A stretch of DNA of 64,000 nucleotides from Polysphondylium violaceum (Eukaryota; Evosea; Eumycetozoa; Dictyosteliales; Dictyosteliaceae): assembly GCA_000277445.1 (NCBI GenBank), contig AJWJ01000027.1, forward strand, positions 25,698 through 89,697, in the 5' to 3' direction. The notes below the pieces were generated by a model. It was given only the letters and a program-made list of their open reading frames with translations. It ran no database searches and was not told where the DNA came from. Positions 9,883 to 22,075 of the stretch are shown piece after piece. Made by a program: the position numbers and the translations under genes. Each line of letters begins with the position of its first letter. Position 1 is the stretch's first letter.

Positions 9883-11457
9883 CTTGATGGCTACATGTTG
9901 TTGAATAGAAAAAACCACAGATGTCAATAATTTATAAATAGTAATATTTAAAATAAATAATCAAAACCTTTATAGTCTTGATTAATGTAGAAAACAGAGA
10001 AGTGGTTGACTGGATAGGATTGGTTGATGGAAAAAATTAAATTTAAATAAAAATTTAAAAAAACAATAAATCAAAATTAAACAAGGGAGTGGTTTTGGTG
10101 GTACAGAGGAGAACACAGCACTATCCCCTTTTATATATAAATAATAACCCCTTTCAAACACCCCAATTTTCTATAGATATATACCCAAAACAACAACAAC
10201 TAAATGTGTGATGTGTGATAGTGTTGAAAAAAGAAAATAAAAAAAGATATGTGAAAAACCTCCAAAAGTTGAGATATATAAAAATTAAGTTTTTGTTTAA
10301 TGATTTATTTTTTTCAAATCAAATCTAACTATTGAAAGTATGAAATTAATATAGTTGTTACACTAGATAAATAACACCCACTCGCCACAACCTATTCACT
10401 CTTTATCCACTTGTTGTTAAACTATTCCAACAACACATAATCAAAATAATAGTGTGTTTAGAAGAGAATACAAATATCCTTTTATATCTTTAAAACATGT
10501 GAGTGGATAATTTTTGCTTGTGTGATAGTGAACTAAAAAGGAAATATTAGGGTAGAAAAAAAAAAAAAAAAAAAAAAACAAAAAAAAACAATATAGAGGG
10601 TGATTGTAAAATATGTATGAGAAAATTTTTGTATGGAGAAAACACAAGATATATTGTAGCGTAGATTTCATATGATATGGATAAAAAATAAATAAAAAAA
10701 AAGATTTATTTAAACTACGATTTTTTTACATACATGTGATTGAGGATGAATCAAATGCCATTTTATTATAGTTTTATTATTACTTTTGTGATGTGACTAA
10801 AAGAAAAATAAAAATATATAAAAATGGAAGCTTGACATTTTGGTATCTGTTGATTTGATACAAAATGAGATTTAAATATTTTTTTATTTATTTTAATTTG
10901 GGGGGATAAAACATCATATGAAAATGATGGGGAAGAATAAAGAGGTGGTGTGAGTGTGTGATTGTGAGTGTGTGTTTGTTTATTATGCAAATAACTAAAT
11001 GAGGTGTATGGATGCTAGCATAGGGAAACTAATTGATTTTAGATTAAAATAGAACGAATGTGGGGTGATAGTAGTAGTACAAATTACACCACCTACTGTA
11101 TTGAATTGTATGGCAAACTTGTGTAATTTTTTGACTCCTACTCTATAAAATGTAAATGTTGCTGATAAATGAGTGAGGTAGTGATTAAATAGATTTAAAC
11201 GTTTTCATCATCAAACCAAATAGAGATAAGAGTTTAATTTCCTTTTTGTTTCACACATATTAAAAAACAGCTACAAAAAAAACTATACCAACAATACACT
11301 ATCAAAAAAGGAATAATACAAAAAAAGGTAAATTCAAATGCACCCCCCCCCCCCCCCATGTGTAGTAGAATAGGGTGTAATGTATTTTGTCCTATTTATA
11401 ATTTATTTATTTAATAAATATAGTGTGTTTATTTAATTATTTTTGAGTCAATAATTA
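9883..11457. other. Long AT-rich intergenic spacer
   Basis: About 1.6 kb without a credible gene. It holds long A-runs (24 A at about 10556-10579), GT-rich runs near 10950-10980 and a C15 run at 11343-11357. Short open frames at 10441-10990 are low complexity and were not accepted. Confidence 0.6.
11343..11357. repeat. C15 homopolymer
   Basis: Fifteen consecutive C residues, followed directly by ATG. Such a G/C homopolymer is conspicuous in DNA this AT-rich. Its length is prone to slippage and to assembly error. Confidence 0.9.
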
Positions 11458-13431
11458 TTAACAACAATTTAAATCTAATTTTTTATCTTCAATCTCTATG
11501 GTTTTACAATCTTTACTAGATACTAGTGATCTATGTTTTGAATAATCTAAAATTGAATCATGGTGATTAAAAGTCATATAGGCATTTAAACCATGTTCGT
11601 CACCTCTGTACTTTTTAAACATGGATCTTGAAATTGAGGTTTGATCTAGAGCAATATTCCATATGGAAAAATCATCGACTTGACCCACAAATTGAGATTG
11701 ACAACCTATTTTAATGTCATGACTGCTGTCAATGGATGAAATTGAATTTGTAATAAAAGATATATCCAACACACCATTCAAATATAGACTGACCACCTCT
11801 GTATTTGGAATCAAAGGATTGGGTGACACTGTTACGGCAACGTGTTTCCACTCATCATTTTTAATTGGTTTTTCCCCAGTGAAGCAATTGTCTTGATGTA
11901 TACAAAACTTGATATAGGATCTTTTCCAAATGGGCGAAATATAAATTTCAAATTGTTTTTTATTATTTGTTATTATCCTTGATATAGTAATAGAGTCATT
12001 AGTATTTATATTGATTTAGTAATAACAATAATGATAATAAATATATTTACTTTGCATCATTTGAAAAGGAAGAGGTTGGATTAATCCAAAACATGATTGT
12101 CATTTGGTCTGTTATTTTTGGAATGCTTGAATTTTGAGACACACTTAGACACGATGATTTTGATAGCAAGAGTGCACGCTTTTGGACCATTGTATCTATG
12201 GGTTCACCAAATTGGGATCTGTGTCCTGCCTGTTGAGTGGATTTCATTTTTTTAATTGTTTTTGACACATGTTCACATAATCTACAATCGCCACTATAAA
12301 ACACACATTGATTGTATTTCTCTACAAACCCGCTGGGATAAGGCTCCTTTTTCCAATTAAAGTATTCATTGTAGGCCGTATGATTGTTGAGTAAGTAATT
12401 TAAATGGTCAGCCAAGTGTTTGGGATTCTTGAAATCACTGGTCTTGATTACACTGCCCTTTGGCACCCAATCATCAATATTGGGCGCCCCCATGTATATT
12501 GGTACACTTCCACTCCTATAAATAACAAATATATTAGTATCATCATCATCAATAATTTACACAACAGCAACAGATAATAATAGAATACAAACAGTAGGGA
12601 AGTATAGACTTTTTCTGTGACGTAATCAGTCATGTTATTGTTCTCAAAGGCGAGAGAAAACATGTACTTTGACAAGACCTTTCTTTTGATTCTGAGGGAA
12701 TCACCGAGATCGGAAAAGAGGGGATGGGGCTTATCTTCTTCGTCGAGGTCTTTGTTGTGCATGCAGGAGCCCAAAGCATCGACTTGGATGTGGTTCATGA
12801 GATCCTTGGTATAACATGTACGGTATATGGCACCGCCACCATTGCAATTGGAAGACATGAACCCAATGGCCTGTATTTTATTCTCTGGTGCAACAGGAGG
12901 ATTACGAAACTCTTCGATGGAGCCGTTGTCATAGGATCCCCAACTGCAGGCAAACGTGATACGAACGTGATCTGTTTTTCTAAATGTATTGTTTACATCC
13001 ATGTTTTCGTGAAAACGCTCTTGAGCAAGAACAGGGAAATAGACTTCATGTTCGTAGCCAAAGTTGATGTAGAGCTGATTCACTTGTTTTTGCGGAAAGT
13101 TTGGTTGATTCTTGAGAAATTCATAACCAAATCCTGCAAATGGCTGTGCTTCAAAGAGAATAGCATCTGCCGCACTAGCATATGCCTTGTCAGTCATATA
13201 CTCGCAATCCACCGAACACTTTGGCTTTATAATATTCTGACCCACATAATTGGGTGTTGTGTATGTACGACTGCCGTATCCACACCAAGTGCCTCCACTC
13301 CAAATAAGTATACCAACAGCCTGTACATGTACGATGTATATACTGCTCAACACTATAAACACAAATAATAGTTGCTGTGATTTTGTTATTGCTGTTACTG
13401 TACTACTCTTTTGGCAGTGTATGTTTATCAT
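11458..13431 (-). CDS. GT10 (alpha-1,3-fucosyltransferase-like) protein with C-terminal LamG-like domain
   Basis: Three exons in phase: 12593-13431, 12051-12515 and 11458-11977; 607 residues. ATG 13429-13431 opens a short cytosolic tail and a signal-anchor (LLFVFIVLSSIYIVHVQAVG), fitting a Golgi type II or secreted enzyme. The GT10 signature reads YMFSLAFENNNMTDYVTEKV, then SLLSGSVPIYMGAPNIDDWV, PKGSVIKTSDF, and a Cys-rich end CVFYSGDCRLCEH. Splicing restores SLL/SGSVP across the first intron (donor GTTTGT, unusual) and ND-AK/IITN across the second (acceptor CAAG). From about residue 390 the protein continues as a concanavalin/LamG-like jelly roll (QMTIMFWINP, DEWKHVAVTVSP, VSLYLNGV, VDDFSIWNIAL). 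GT10 enzymes transfer fucose from GDP-Fuc to GlcNAc. The LamG part may bind the acceptor glycan. Acceptor specificity is unknown. Confidence 0.82.
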
Positions 13432-14794
13432 TATTTGAATGTATATATACTACTACTATTGCGCGCAGTGTGTGATGAGATGAATATATTTAGATAGGGT
13501 GTTTGTTTTTTTTAAAACATTTCGTGGGTGGGTGTTTATTTCATTTGAATACCACACATACCCCTCATCAAATAAAATTAAAATAAAAAAAAAATTTTAT
13601 TAATAAAAATAACTGGGTCCTCTTATATGAATGATCGATCATGCAAACAAACAGAGAAATGTAGTCAGATTCACATCTATCATTGATAAATTCTATCTTT
13701 TATCTTAATGAATGATGTATTATTGTTAATATTGTTATTTGATTTTTGTTATTTATTTACATATTTATTTATTTATTAGACTTTTTAGTAACCACTGACG
13801 ACTATAAAAAAAAAAAAGAAAAGAAAAAGTTATTATTTTCAAGTTTAAAAGGTCAGAGTTTGGGCACATGTAAATGTAAAATGTAAGCTAAATTTTTGTT
13901 TAGAATCTACGTTGCTGTATCAAAAACATACTTTCACCCAACAACACCCAGAAGGGAATCAGTATAGTAACTGTTCTACCATTTGATTACTTTCCCCAGA
14001 TATTTTTAAAAATAATTTTTCAAAAATTAATTTTTTTCAAGAATTTAGCCCCCCCTAACACCTCAAAGCCACCTTGCACCATTCAAAGTATCATGATTTA
14101 GACAGAGATTTTTCACATAAAAACAAAAAAATTTCTATTTTTAAAATTTTGATTTTTTCTTGTTTTCTCAAAAAGTTATTTTTAATATATTGAAAGGGGG
14201 GCTACAGAATTACACTCAAAAAACTGTTCACCTTTGTTCCCTTTGCTCTTTTTCTTTTATTTTTATCAAACACATTCTCTATTACTAAATAGATATTCTT
14301 TATTTTGGAAAAAGTAATAAATTTTTAAACTCTGTACCACATCAAAACATTTTCACACATTCAACACAAATTTCTTTATTTATATTCCCACTCACACACA
14401 CACTAATCTCATCTCCCTGTATTTGGGTTTACATATTAAATGTATATATAGATTTTTAGAACAAAACTAAAAAGAGAGAGAAAGAGAAAGAGAAAGAGAA
14501 GAGGGAGCACAGACACATCCACACTCACCTTTGGGTGAAATTTAAGAAAAATCACACCCCCATAGCACCCATTGCTCACACACATATTAGAAAATTAAAT
14601 TTGCTTTTAACAATTGCAGCTGTACCAAATTACAAACACAACCATTATCATTATTTATTGTACAAATTCAATACCTATATTATTATAAATTTCACCACAC
14701 GCTATCACCAACTTGACTTAGAGTAATACATAGTAGTTGTAAATAACAATAATCACCACCACTCCGACCACGACCACCACCACTACTACCAAAA
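13432..14794. other. Intergenic region upstream of two divergent genes
   Basis: About 1.36 kb between the starts of the GT10 gene (minus) and the P4-ATPase gene (plus), so it holds both promoters. A purine tract (repeated GAGAAA) lies at 14475-14505, probably in the P4-ATPase leader. A slightly GC-richer stretch at 13900-14100 contains no RNA gene I can recognise. An open frame at 14535-14726 was not accepted. Confidence 0.6.
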
Positions 14795-17700
14795 ATGTCT
14801 ATGAATATCTCTGAATGTATAAAATCAAAACTTAAAAGAAAGTGTAAAATTAAAACCAATAGAAAGATAGAGATAAACAATCAAATATCGACCGAAACCT
14901 TAAATGTAAATTCAACTCCACCATCAACGAATCATAACAGTAGCAATAGTAATAGTAATAGTAGTAATAATACAGACATTCACTCTCCATTTAAAAATAA
15001 TTGGATATCAACGACAAAATACACAATATTGACATTTATTCCAAAGAATTTATTTGAGCAAGTAAGTAGTAGAAATAGCGCTATTTATTTATTGTCGATA
15101 TACTAATAATCAATCAATAATATAGTTTTGTAGAGTTGCAAATTTATATTTTTTATTTATTTTAGTATTATGTCATACACCTATATCACCAGTGGCACCT
15201 GGACCAAGTGCCATTAATCTCGGTATTGTATTATTAATCAATGCAATCAAAGAGGCATATGAAGATTTTCATAGATACAAATCTGATAAAAAGATCAATC
15301 ATCAATTGGCCAAAGTGGTCACCAAAGAGGGATTTATTGAAAAGTGTTGGAAAGATTTGATTGTTGGCGATATCGTTTACATTGAAAATGAACAACAGTT
15401 TCCCGCAGATATGGTGTTGTTATCGACGTCGAGTGAATTGTCGGCAGGACATTGTTATATAGAGACATCCAATTTGGATGGTGAAACAAATCTAAAGTGC
15501 AAGCAATCACTGTTGGAAACCAATCATCTCACCATCGATAATATACCAACACTTGACTCGACAATAATAGAGTGTGAATCACCTACACTCAATTTAAACA
15601 AATTTGATGGAAGAATTACAATCAACAAGACAACCTATCCCCTCACCATCGACCAGCTACTCATTAGAGGCACTACCCTGATGAACACCAAACACTTGTA
15701 TGGAGTAGTCATTTACACAGGCCACGAAACCAAATACATGCTCAACACCATGGCCACACCATCCAAGCGAAGTAAATTAGAGAGAACCATGAACAAAATT
15801 CTCATCTATGTATTAATAGTCGAAGCCCTCTTGTGTTTGGGCTCTGCAATGGCCGGTTTTGCTTTTGAGAAAACCGTTGGCATCAATTCCTTTTATTTGG
15901 CATTAAAGCAACATCACTATGGCGTACGAACTGTGTCTAGATTCTTTACCTTTGTCGTACTATACTCCACCATTGTCCCCATCTCCTTGTATGTCACCAT
16001 GGAGATTGTCCGTGTCTTTCAAATCGTATCCATCAACAAGGATAAGAAAATGTATCATAGCGAAACAAATACATTTGCCAATGCAAGAACATCCAATCTC
16101 AACGAAGAGCTAGGACAGGTGGAATACATATTCTCTGACAAAACAGGTACACTCACAAGAAATGAAATGGAGTTTAGAATGTGTTGTATTAATGGCCAAG
16201 TGTTTGGCAGTCTTCCATGCGAGAAAAACTTTTTAGTTGGTCCTGGCAGTGTATTAAACATTAGTCAAGAGAATATCGAAGGTTGTAGTGCAAAAGACAA
16301 CTACACCAAACCCTTAAACGTAGATTTCACCGTCGCTGAAAACTTGGAATTCTTTATTGTGTTGGCTATCTGCAACACAGTCATTCCCGAGATGGACAAT
16401 AATGATGGATGTGGTCAAATCAAATACTCTTCCTCATCACCAGATGAGATTGCGCTAGTTAATGCTTCCCTTAATTTAGGTATTAAGTTGGTCTCAAGAA
16501 CTCCCAACTCTATCTGTGTATGCGTCAATGGTGGTCAAGAAGAGAGAGTCTACACCATTTTAAATATATTGGAATTCTCGAGCGATAGAAAGAGAATGTC
16601 CATCATTGTCAAAGACCCAACTACCAACGAAATTATAGTCTATTGCAAGGGTGCAGATACATCCATTCTACCCTATTTGAATAATTCCAGCAACGATGAA
16701 AAGATTTTAAAGATCCAAGAAGACAATCTAAACAAGTTTTCTTGCAATGGACTTAGAACCCTTTGCATTGCTAAAAAAGTAATCACTCAACAAGAATATG
16801 ACGCATGGTCTCTATTGTACAAAGAGGCCAGTATTAGCATCAGTGAAAGAGATTCAAAAATGGAGGCTGTCTCTACAGAGATGGAAAACAATTTCACCCT
16901 CCTCGGTGTCACTGGCATTGAAGACAAACTTCAAGAGAATGTCACTGGCACAATCTCTACCCTTTTAGATGCAGGAATTAAAATTTGGATGCTTACCGGT
17001 GATAAACAAGAGACTGCAATCAATATTGGTCTATCTTGTCAATTATTAAACGATTTGGAGATACTAATCATCAATGATCAATCGATTCAAGATTTGAATG
17101 TGTCGATTAAAAATGCAATCGATAAAATTAAATCTGAATCTCCTGCTACCAAGCAATATGGTTTGGTCATTGATGGTAAAACCCTCGCCTATGCATTCAA
17201 TTCAACCAATGAACAAGATTTCTATGACTTAACCACCATGTGCAAATCGGTCATTTGCTGCAGAGTCACACCATTCCAAAAAAGTGAAGTTGTACGTATA
17301 GTAAAAGACAGAACAACATCCATTACATTGGCCATCGGAGATGGCGCAAATGATGTCAGTATGATTCAAAAGGCCCACATTGGTATCGGTATCAGTGGTA
17401 AGGAGGGCAGACAAGCTGTTTTGGCCAGTGATTTTGCAATTTCTCAATTTAGATTCTTAGAGCGATTGGTGTTGGTTCATGGCAGATACAATTACAAACG
17501 TTTGTGTCTTTTGATCTGTTACTTTTTCTTTAAGAATCTCATGTCATCTCTCTTGCAACTTTGGTTCAGCACCAACACACTTTTCTCTGGTCAAACATTT
17601 TACGATGCAGTCAATATCTTGGGATACAATCTCGTGTTTACATCACTTCCCATCATTGTAATGGGTGTCATTGAAAAAGATATTGACAGTGTCTATCTGA

Positions 17701-18242
17701 AACGTTTCCCTGCCCTCTACAAAGAATGTCAACTGGGAAAATGCTTTAATCACAAAGTTTTCTGGTACTGGATTGGATTGGGTATTTATTGCTCTGCAGT
17801 CGTCTACTTTTTCACTTGCAATGTTTTTGTCGAAGGACCCACAAACAGTGGTGGAAAGGTAGGAGGAATGTGGCACACATCTGCATCTGGTTTCACAGCC
17901 CTTATTTTCGTGGTAAATCTCAGACTTGCCTTGGTTGTCAACTCTTGGACACCTTACCATCATCTCACAATCTGGGGATCACTCATTGTCTATGGTATTC
18001 TTGAAACATGTTATAGTTTAATCTACCTAAACTACACCAGCTATTTCCATATGGTATTCTTGAATGTCGTTGGGGACCCAATATTCTTTATCTCTCTTTT
18101 ACTCACAGTCATCGTATCACTTTTACCTGCCTACTCTGTATCTTATATCAAAAGAAACTATTTCCCCGAACCAATCGATGTCGCTCAAGAAATTCAAAGA
18201 TATGAAAAAACTATGGAAAAAAAGAAAATGTATAATGTTTAA
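14795..18242 (+). CDS. P4-type ATPase (phospholipid flippase)
   Basis: Two exons, 14795-15061 and 15126-18242, give 1127 residues. The intron (GTAAGT...ATATAG) interrupts the P4 signature: exon 1 ends IPKNLFEQ and exon 2 begins FCRVANLYFLFI, an exact family continuation. Other P4 marks are DGETNLKCK (actuator loop), the phosphorylated Asp427 in SDKTGTLTRNEMEF, KGADTSILPYL, MLTGDKQETAINIG and GDGANDVSMIQKA. Ten membrane segments are expected and visible: two early, two before the phosphorylation site and six after GDGAND. These pumps move phosphatidylserine or phosphatidylethanolamine from the outer to the cytosolic leaflet, usually with a Cdc50 partner. The first 60 residues are a basic then Asn/Ser-rich extension. 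Subfamily and substrate cannot be fixed from sequence alone. Confidence 0.95.
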
Positions 18243-18647
18243 AGACATGATATTGTTTCCTTTGTAAATATTTATTATTTATTTATTAAAATCACTTGTA
18301 TATTTCACACAAATAAATGAAAATAGAAAAAAATATATTTAATTATGTTTTTTTTTCTATATAATAAATTAAATTTTTCTCTTTATATATTTATTTATGA
18401 TTCACACAAACAAGCTATTTACTTTGATATTATTACCTCAATTCTTCTACGGCCACGATATTGTCTAACTTCTCTCGAAATCTGATTCCCATTTGAATAA
18501 GATTAAAGAAGTGCAAAGTTTGTCAACACTTAGTTTAGAAAATCTAAAAGTAAATATTGCCCAATTATATAGTGATGTTATCTCTAAAATATAAAAGATA
18601 AAGAAAAGAAATTTTAAGACGAATATTTATATTTAAAAACTATGATC
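18243..18647. other. Convergent intergenic spacer with a coding-like patch
   Basis: Spacer of 405 bases between the 3' ends of the P4-ATPase and the AAA-ATPase genes. AT-rich except about 18433-18594, where both strands have short protein-like open frames (see findings). No intact gene could be assembled. Confidence 0.55.
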
Positions 18648-20330
18648 TTAAGAGTCATTTATTTTAACTCTTCTTTTGATAATACTACTATTACCATTTA
18701 AATAAATAGTGTCGCTTTCTTTTTCTATTTCTAGATCTTTTTCTCTTTCTTCTTCCTCTTGCTCTTCCTCTTCTTCCTCTCCTTCTTTTTTAATATTTGC
18801 GCCATCATGTTCAAATTCTAAATCTGAATCATTTTTTTTCTTTTTACCATTTAATTTAACCTCTTTATCTTTCATTGAAGCTGTAATGATATCATTATTC
18901 TTTAATTCTAATCTACAAGATTCCAAAAAATCATCAACAGTTTCTAAAAGATGATCGGGATCATCTCTGTGAATAATAAACCAACCTTGTAGCTGAGCAG
19001 TACTAATTTTGTCATCCTTGATACGATCAATGATATCTTTTACCTGGTGATGATATTCCTCTGAAAAAAATCTTTGGTACATCAACTCAACCTGATGTGG
19101 AGTTGCAAAGCCCAAGTGTACTTTTAAATCAATTCTACCAGGTCTAATGAGGGCAGGTGATAATCTTTCAATGTAATTTGTAGTCATCATCAAGATTCTT
19201 CCGTCTGATGAGGCTAGGCCATCGATTGCATTTAATAGTGATGAAAAAGTGAGTGATTCCTGATTACTACTTCTCTTTACAAAGGCAGCATCGATATCTT
19301 CCAACACTAGAATTGTATTCTTTGGACATTTTTGAATGATTCCATTTATATTTCCATCATGCACACCTTTGGCCATATTCATAATACTAATCGATTTTCC
19401 AAACTTTCCAGCCATTGATAAAATAAAAGAAGTCTTTCCAGAACCTGGTGGACCATACAACAAATAACCTCTTCTATAGGGTACACCAGTGTTTAGATAC
19501 CATTCTTTACCATTTACAAATTTATCCAAATCATTTAAAATTGTAGATCTAACATTTTCCTCTAAAAACACTGAATCCAATACTCTCTTATTTTGAATGC
19601 ATATACATTCCCAATAAGTACAAGATGAATCTAATGAATAAATTTTTGTCTATAATAATAAATATTAATATCTATATCTAATCTATTATATCATATATAA
19701 AATATTAATAATAATTACTTTATCTTTTGTCATTGTTGTAGAATATTCTATTGCTACATTCATCATTTCTGTGATTAATTTTTTAGTTCCACCAAAAACT
19801 GTTAAATCTAAATAATCTTCTTTAAGACCATCCAAGCCACTTTTCTCTGAAGATGTTCTTGAAACTGAAACAAAATAACCTTTGAATCTAATCCACTGCA
19901 CGCCAGTGGGTAAATACTTTAAATTTAAAGATTCATCTTCAGTACCACCCTCAAAATATCGAGTGGAAATACTGACGCCCTTGGTGCCATACAAAACATC
20001 TTGTGATCCCAACCACTCTAAAAAATTCATATACATAGAGTCGGGATAACTTAATCTAGCGGTATAATAAAATCTACTTCTAATGGAATCTACCAACTCT
20101 ATTAATTTTTGTTTTACAAATGTCACCACCCATGTCAAGAATAAAATGCTGAGTGCCGCCATCATGTACTCGTATCTGGGTCCACCCACCACTGCTGCTG
20201 TATTGTTTCCATTTTGATCTGTGGTGGATGTTGTGGTGGGTACTGTTAAAAATATAGATAATAAACTTGTCATCCAAGTCGATGTATCAACGCCTCCAAA
20301 CCCTACATTTGGAGTTGGTTCAGGATTCAT
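18648..20330 (-). CDS. bcs1l: Bcs1-type mitochondrial AAA ATPase
   Basis: Two exons, 19719-20330 and 18648-19649, encode 537 residues. The true start is ATG 20328-20330 (MNPEPTPNVGFGG); the longer open frame begins at TTG. Residues about 45-200 contain one hydrophobic segment (MMAALSILFLTWVVTFV) and the BCS1 N-domain (IRFKGYFVSVSRT). The AAA module has Walker A GPPGSGKT at 270-277, Walker B LVLEDID at 318-324, and arginine-finger/sensor region SPALIRPGRIDLKVHLGFAT. Bcs1 sits in the mitochondrial inner membrane and helps put the Rieske Fe-S protein into complex III; the protein has the family order TM, import-like region, BCS1 domain, AAA. Odd point: a roughly 60-residue acidic/Glu-rich C-terminal tail follows the AAA domain. 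The intron is 69 nt. Confidence 0.9.
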
Positions 20331-20847
20331 TTTTGTTGTTGTGTGTGATAATATATTAAAATTAAAAGGATCTATATATCTAAAAATCAAATTTTTGTGC
20401 CCTCTGTGTGTTGTGTCACCTGCTGTTTATATTAAAATGAAAAAAATACTAAAAAAAAAAAAAGAAAAAGAAAAAAAGAAAAAAAATTATTAAAATTAAA
20501 TTAAACAGATAATTTTGCGAGAAAATGTACTTTGTGTGTATTTTCTGTTTAGGTGTGTTAATTTACAAAGTAGGTGGTGAATTTGGTTTTATGTGATTTG
20601 GGTGGGGGGTTTATTTGATTTTCTAAAAATAAATGAAAAGGGAAAAAACATATGTATCGTCAGACTTTTATCATTCTATCTGACAAAACTGTTTCCTTGT
20701 AGATAAGATAACAGTAAAAACACTTTTGATGAACAAATAGAATGATGATTAAAAGTTAGTACTAATGAACGATGGTTTACATTATAATAACAATTGTATT
20801 ACATCTGTGGTGTGTGATCTTTGAAAAAAAAGAGTATAATAACAGTA
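20331..20847. other. Intergenic spacer, promoter side of the Bcs1-type gene
   Basis: AT-rich spacer of 517 bases with an A-rich run (A, G only) at 20445-20490 and a G-run near 20605. No gene recognised. Confidence 0.6.
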
Positions 20848-21865
20848 CTACATACCTTTATCTAATAAAATGACGGCATCTCCAATAGCCTTTTGATATA
20901 TTGATGGATCTTTATTCTTTTTACAAATACAAACCAAGGATGCTGGGCCAACTCTTGATATAATAACATGGTTATTTGCCATATCTAAAATAATTTCTTT
21001 AGGTCTATCACCTAATGATAATACTGTTGTTGTTGTTGTTGTTGTTTATAATTAATATCCAAATTCTGTTTATCTGTATCTGTATAAATACTACTAAATA
21101 ATAATAATTACAAATATCATTTGAAAATGAAAGCATTGCTTGAAGATTAGCAATCATTCCTAATGAATCTTCTGCGCCACCTGATGTCACTGATTTACCA
21201 TCATTATATACTAAAATTGAATTTTGAATACCTCTATTTGATCTTACTGTATATTATGATCATTATTGAATATGTTGAGAGAGTATTAATATTCTTTTCT
21301 TTCATAATAACTACAATAATATTACGACTACTACTACGACTAAACATACATTGATTTATAATAGATTTTGGAGAATTTGCTATAGAATCATAAATCTTAT
21401 TTGAAAAACTGTTAAACTTTGATGCATTATGAACGACTGTGTGTAAAAAATCAGTATCACTGTGCATTTCTATAAAACTTCTTAATAGTTGATTAGCAAT
21501 CAATTTTCCAAACTCTGGACCATCTGCAATATCATGAAACAAACAACATCTTAATAATGTTTTTTCATCATAAACAATTGTTATTGATGCTATTGTTGAT
21601 TTTGTTGAATTGATAAACAAGATATATGTTAATTACACTATTTTAAAGCTATGTAACACTAAAATACTCTAATGGTAATAATCATACATTCACCAAACTC
21701 TATATATGAAACAAACATTCCTGTACTTTGTTTTGAAAACTCTTGAACAGTTGTTAAAAGTGAAGAAAACATATTCCCCTTTCCAACCATTTGAGTACTT
21801 GATACCCATATCTTTTCAAACAACAATGTTCCTTTACCTGTAATAATAATCGTACTTCGTAACAT
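20848..21865 (-). CDS. Small longin-like/roadblock-like two-domain protein
   Basis: Four exons fit in phase: 21688-21865, 21350-21589, 21112-21243 and 20848-21023, giving 241 residues; start ATG 21863-21865 (MLRSTIIITGKGTLLFEKIW). The first half (SSLLTTVQEFSKQSTGMFVS, YIEFGESSITIVYDE, EFGKLIANQLLRSFIEMH) has the strand-helix order of longin/profilin-like trafficking domains. The second half (GIQNSILVYNDGKSVTSGGA, SLGMIANLQAMLSF, GDRPKEIILDMANNHVIISR, SLVCICKK) resembles a roadblock/LC7 fold. Both fold assignments are inference from secondary-structure pattern, not from named homologues. Introns are 98, 106 and 88 nt. The stop GGTATGTAG could also hide a donor (GTATGT), in which case a further short exon follows. 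Confidence 0.7.
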
Positions 21866-22075
21866 TTTCAATCCAACTATCAACCTCCTGCCTAATAAAA
21901 AGTAAATCTAATATATGAACAAAAAAAAAAATGTATAAAATCAAAAAAAAAATTAAAAAAATTAAAAAAAAAAAATCAATTTGGATGGAGATATATTTGT
22001 ATTACCAACAAAGTAATATGAAATTTAATTTATTTAATTTATTTAATTTAATTTATATATAATATACATATACTA

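Noticed and set aside
9883-9927. N-terminal extension of the seven-TM protein
   Set aside because: The longer frame begins at TTG; the first ATG is at 9880-9882. The same correction was made for the Bcs1, longin-like, ParBc_2, polytopic membrane and C2-TPR-PH genes.
10441-10990. Two open frames of about 75 codons on the minus strand
   Set aside because: Low-complexity Phe/His/Ser translation of A/T and CA repeats; no support from composition or neighbours.
15061-15191. Separate short protein (103 aa) ending before the P4-ATPase
   Set aside because: It is simply exon 1 reading into the intron; removing 15062-15125 restores the FEQ/FCRVANLYF flippase signature.
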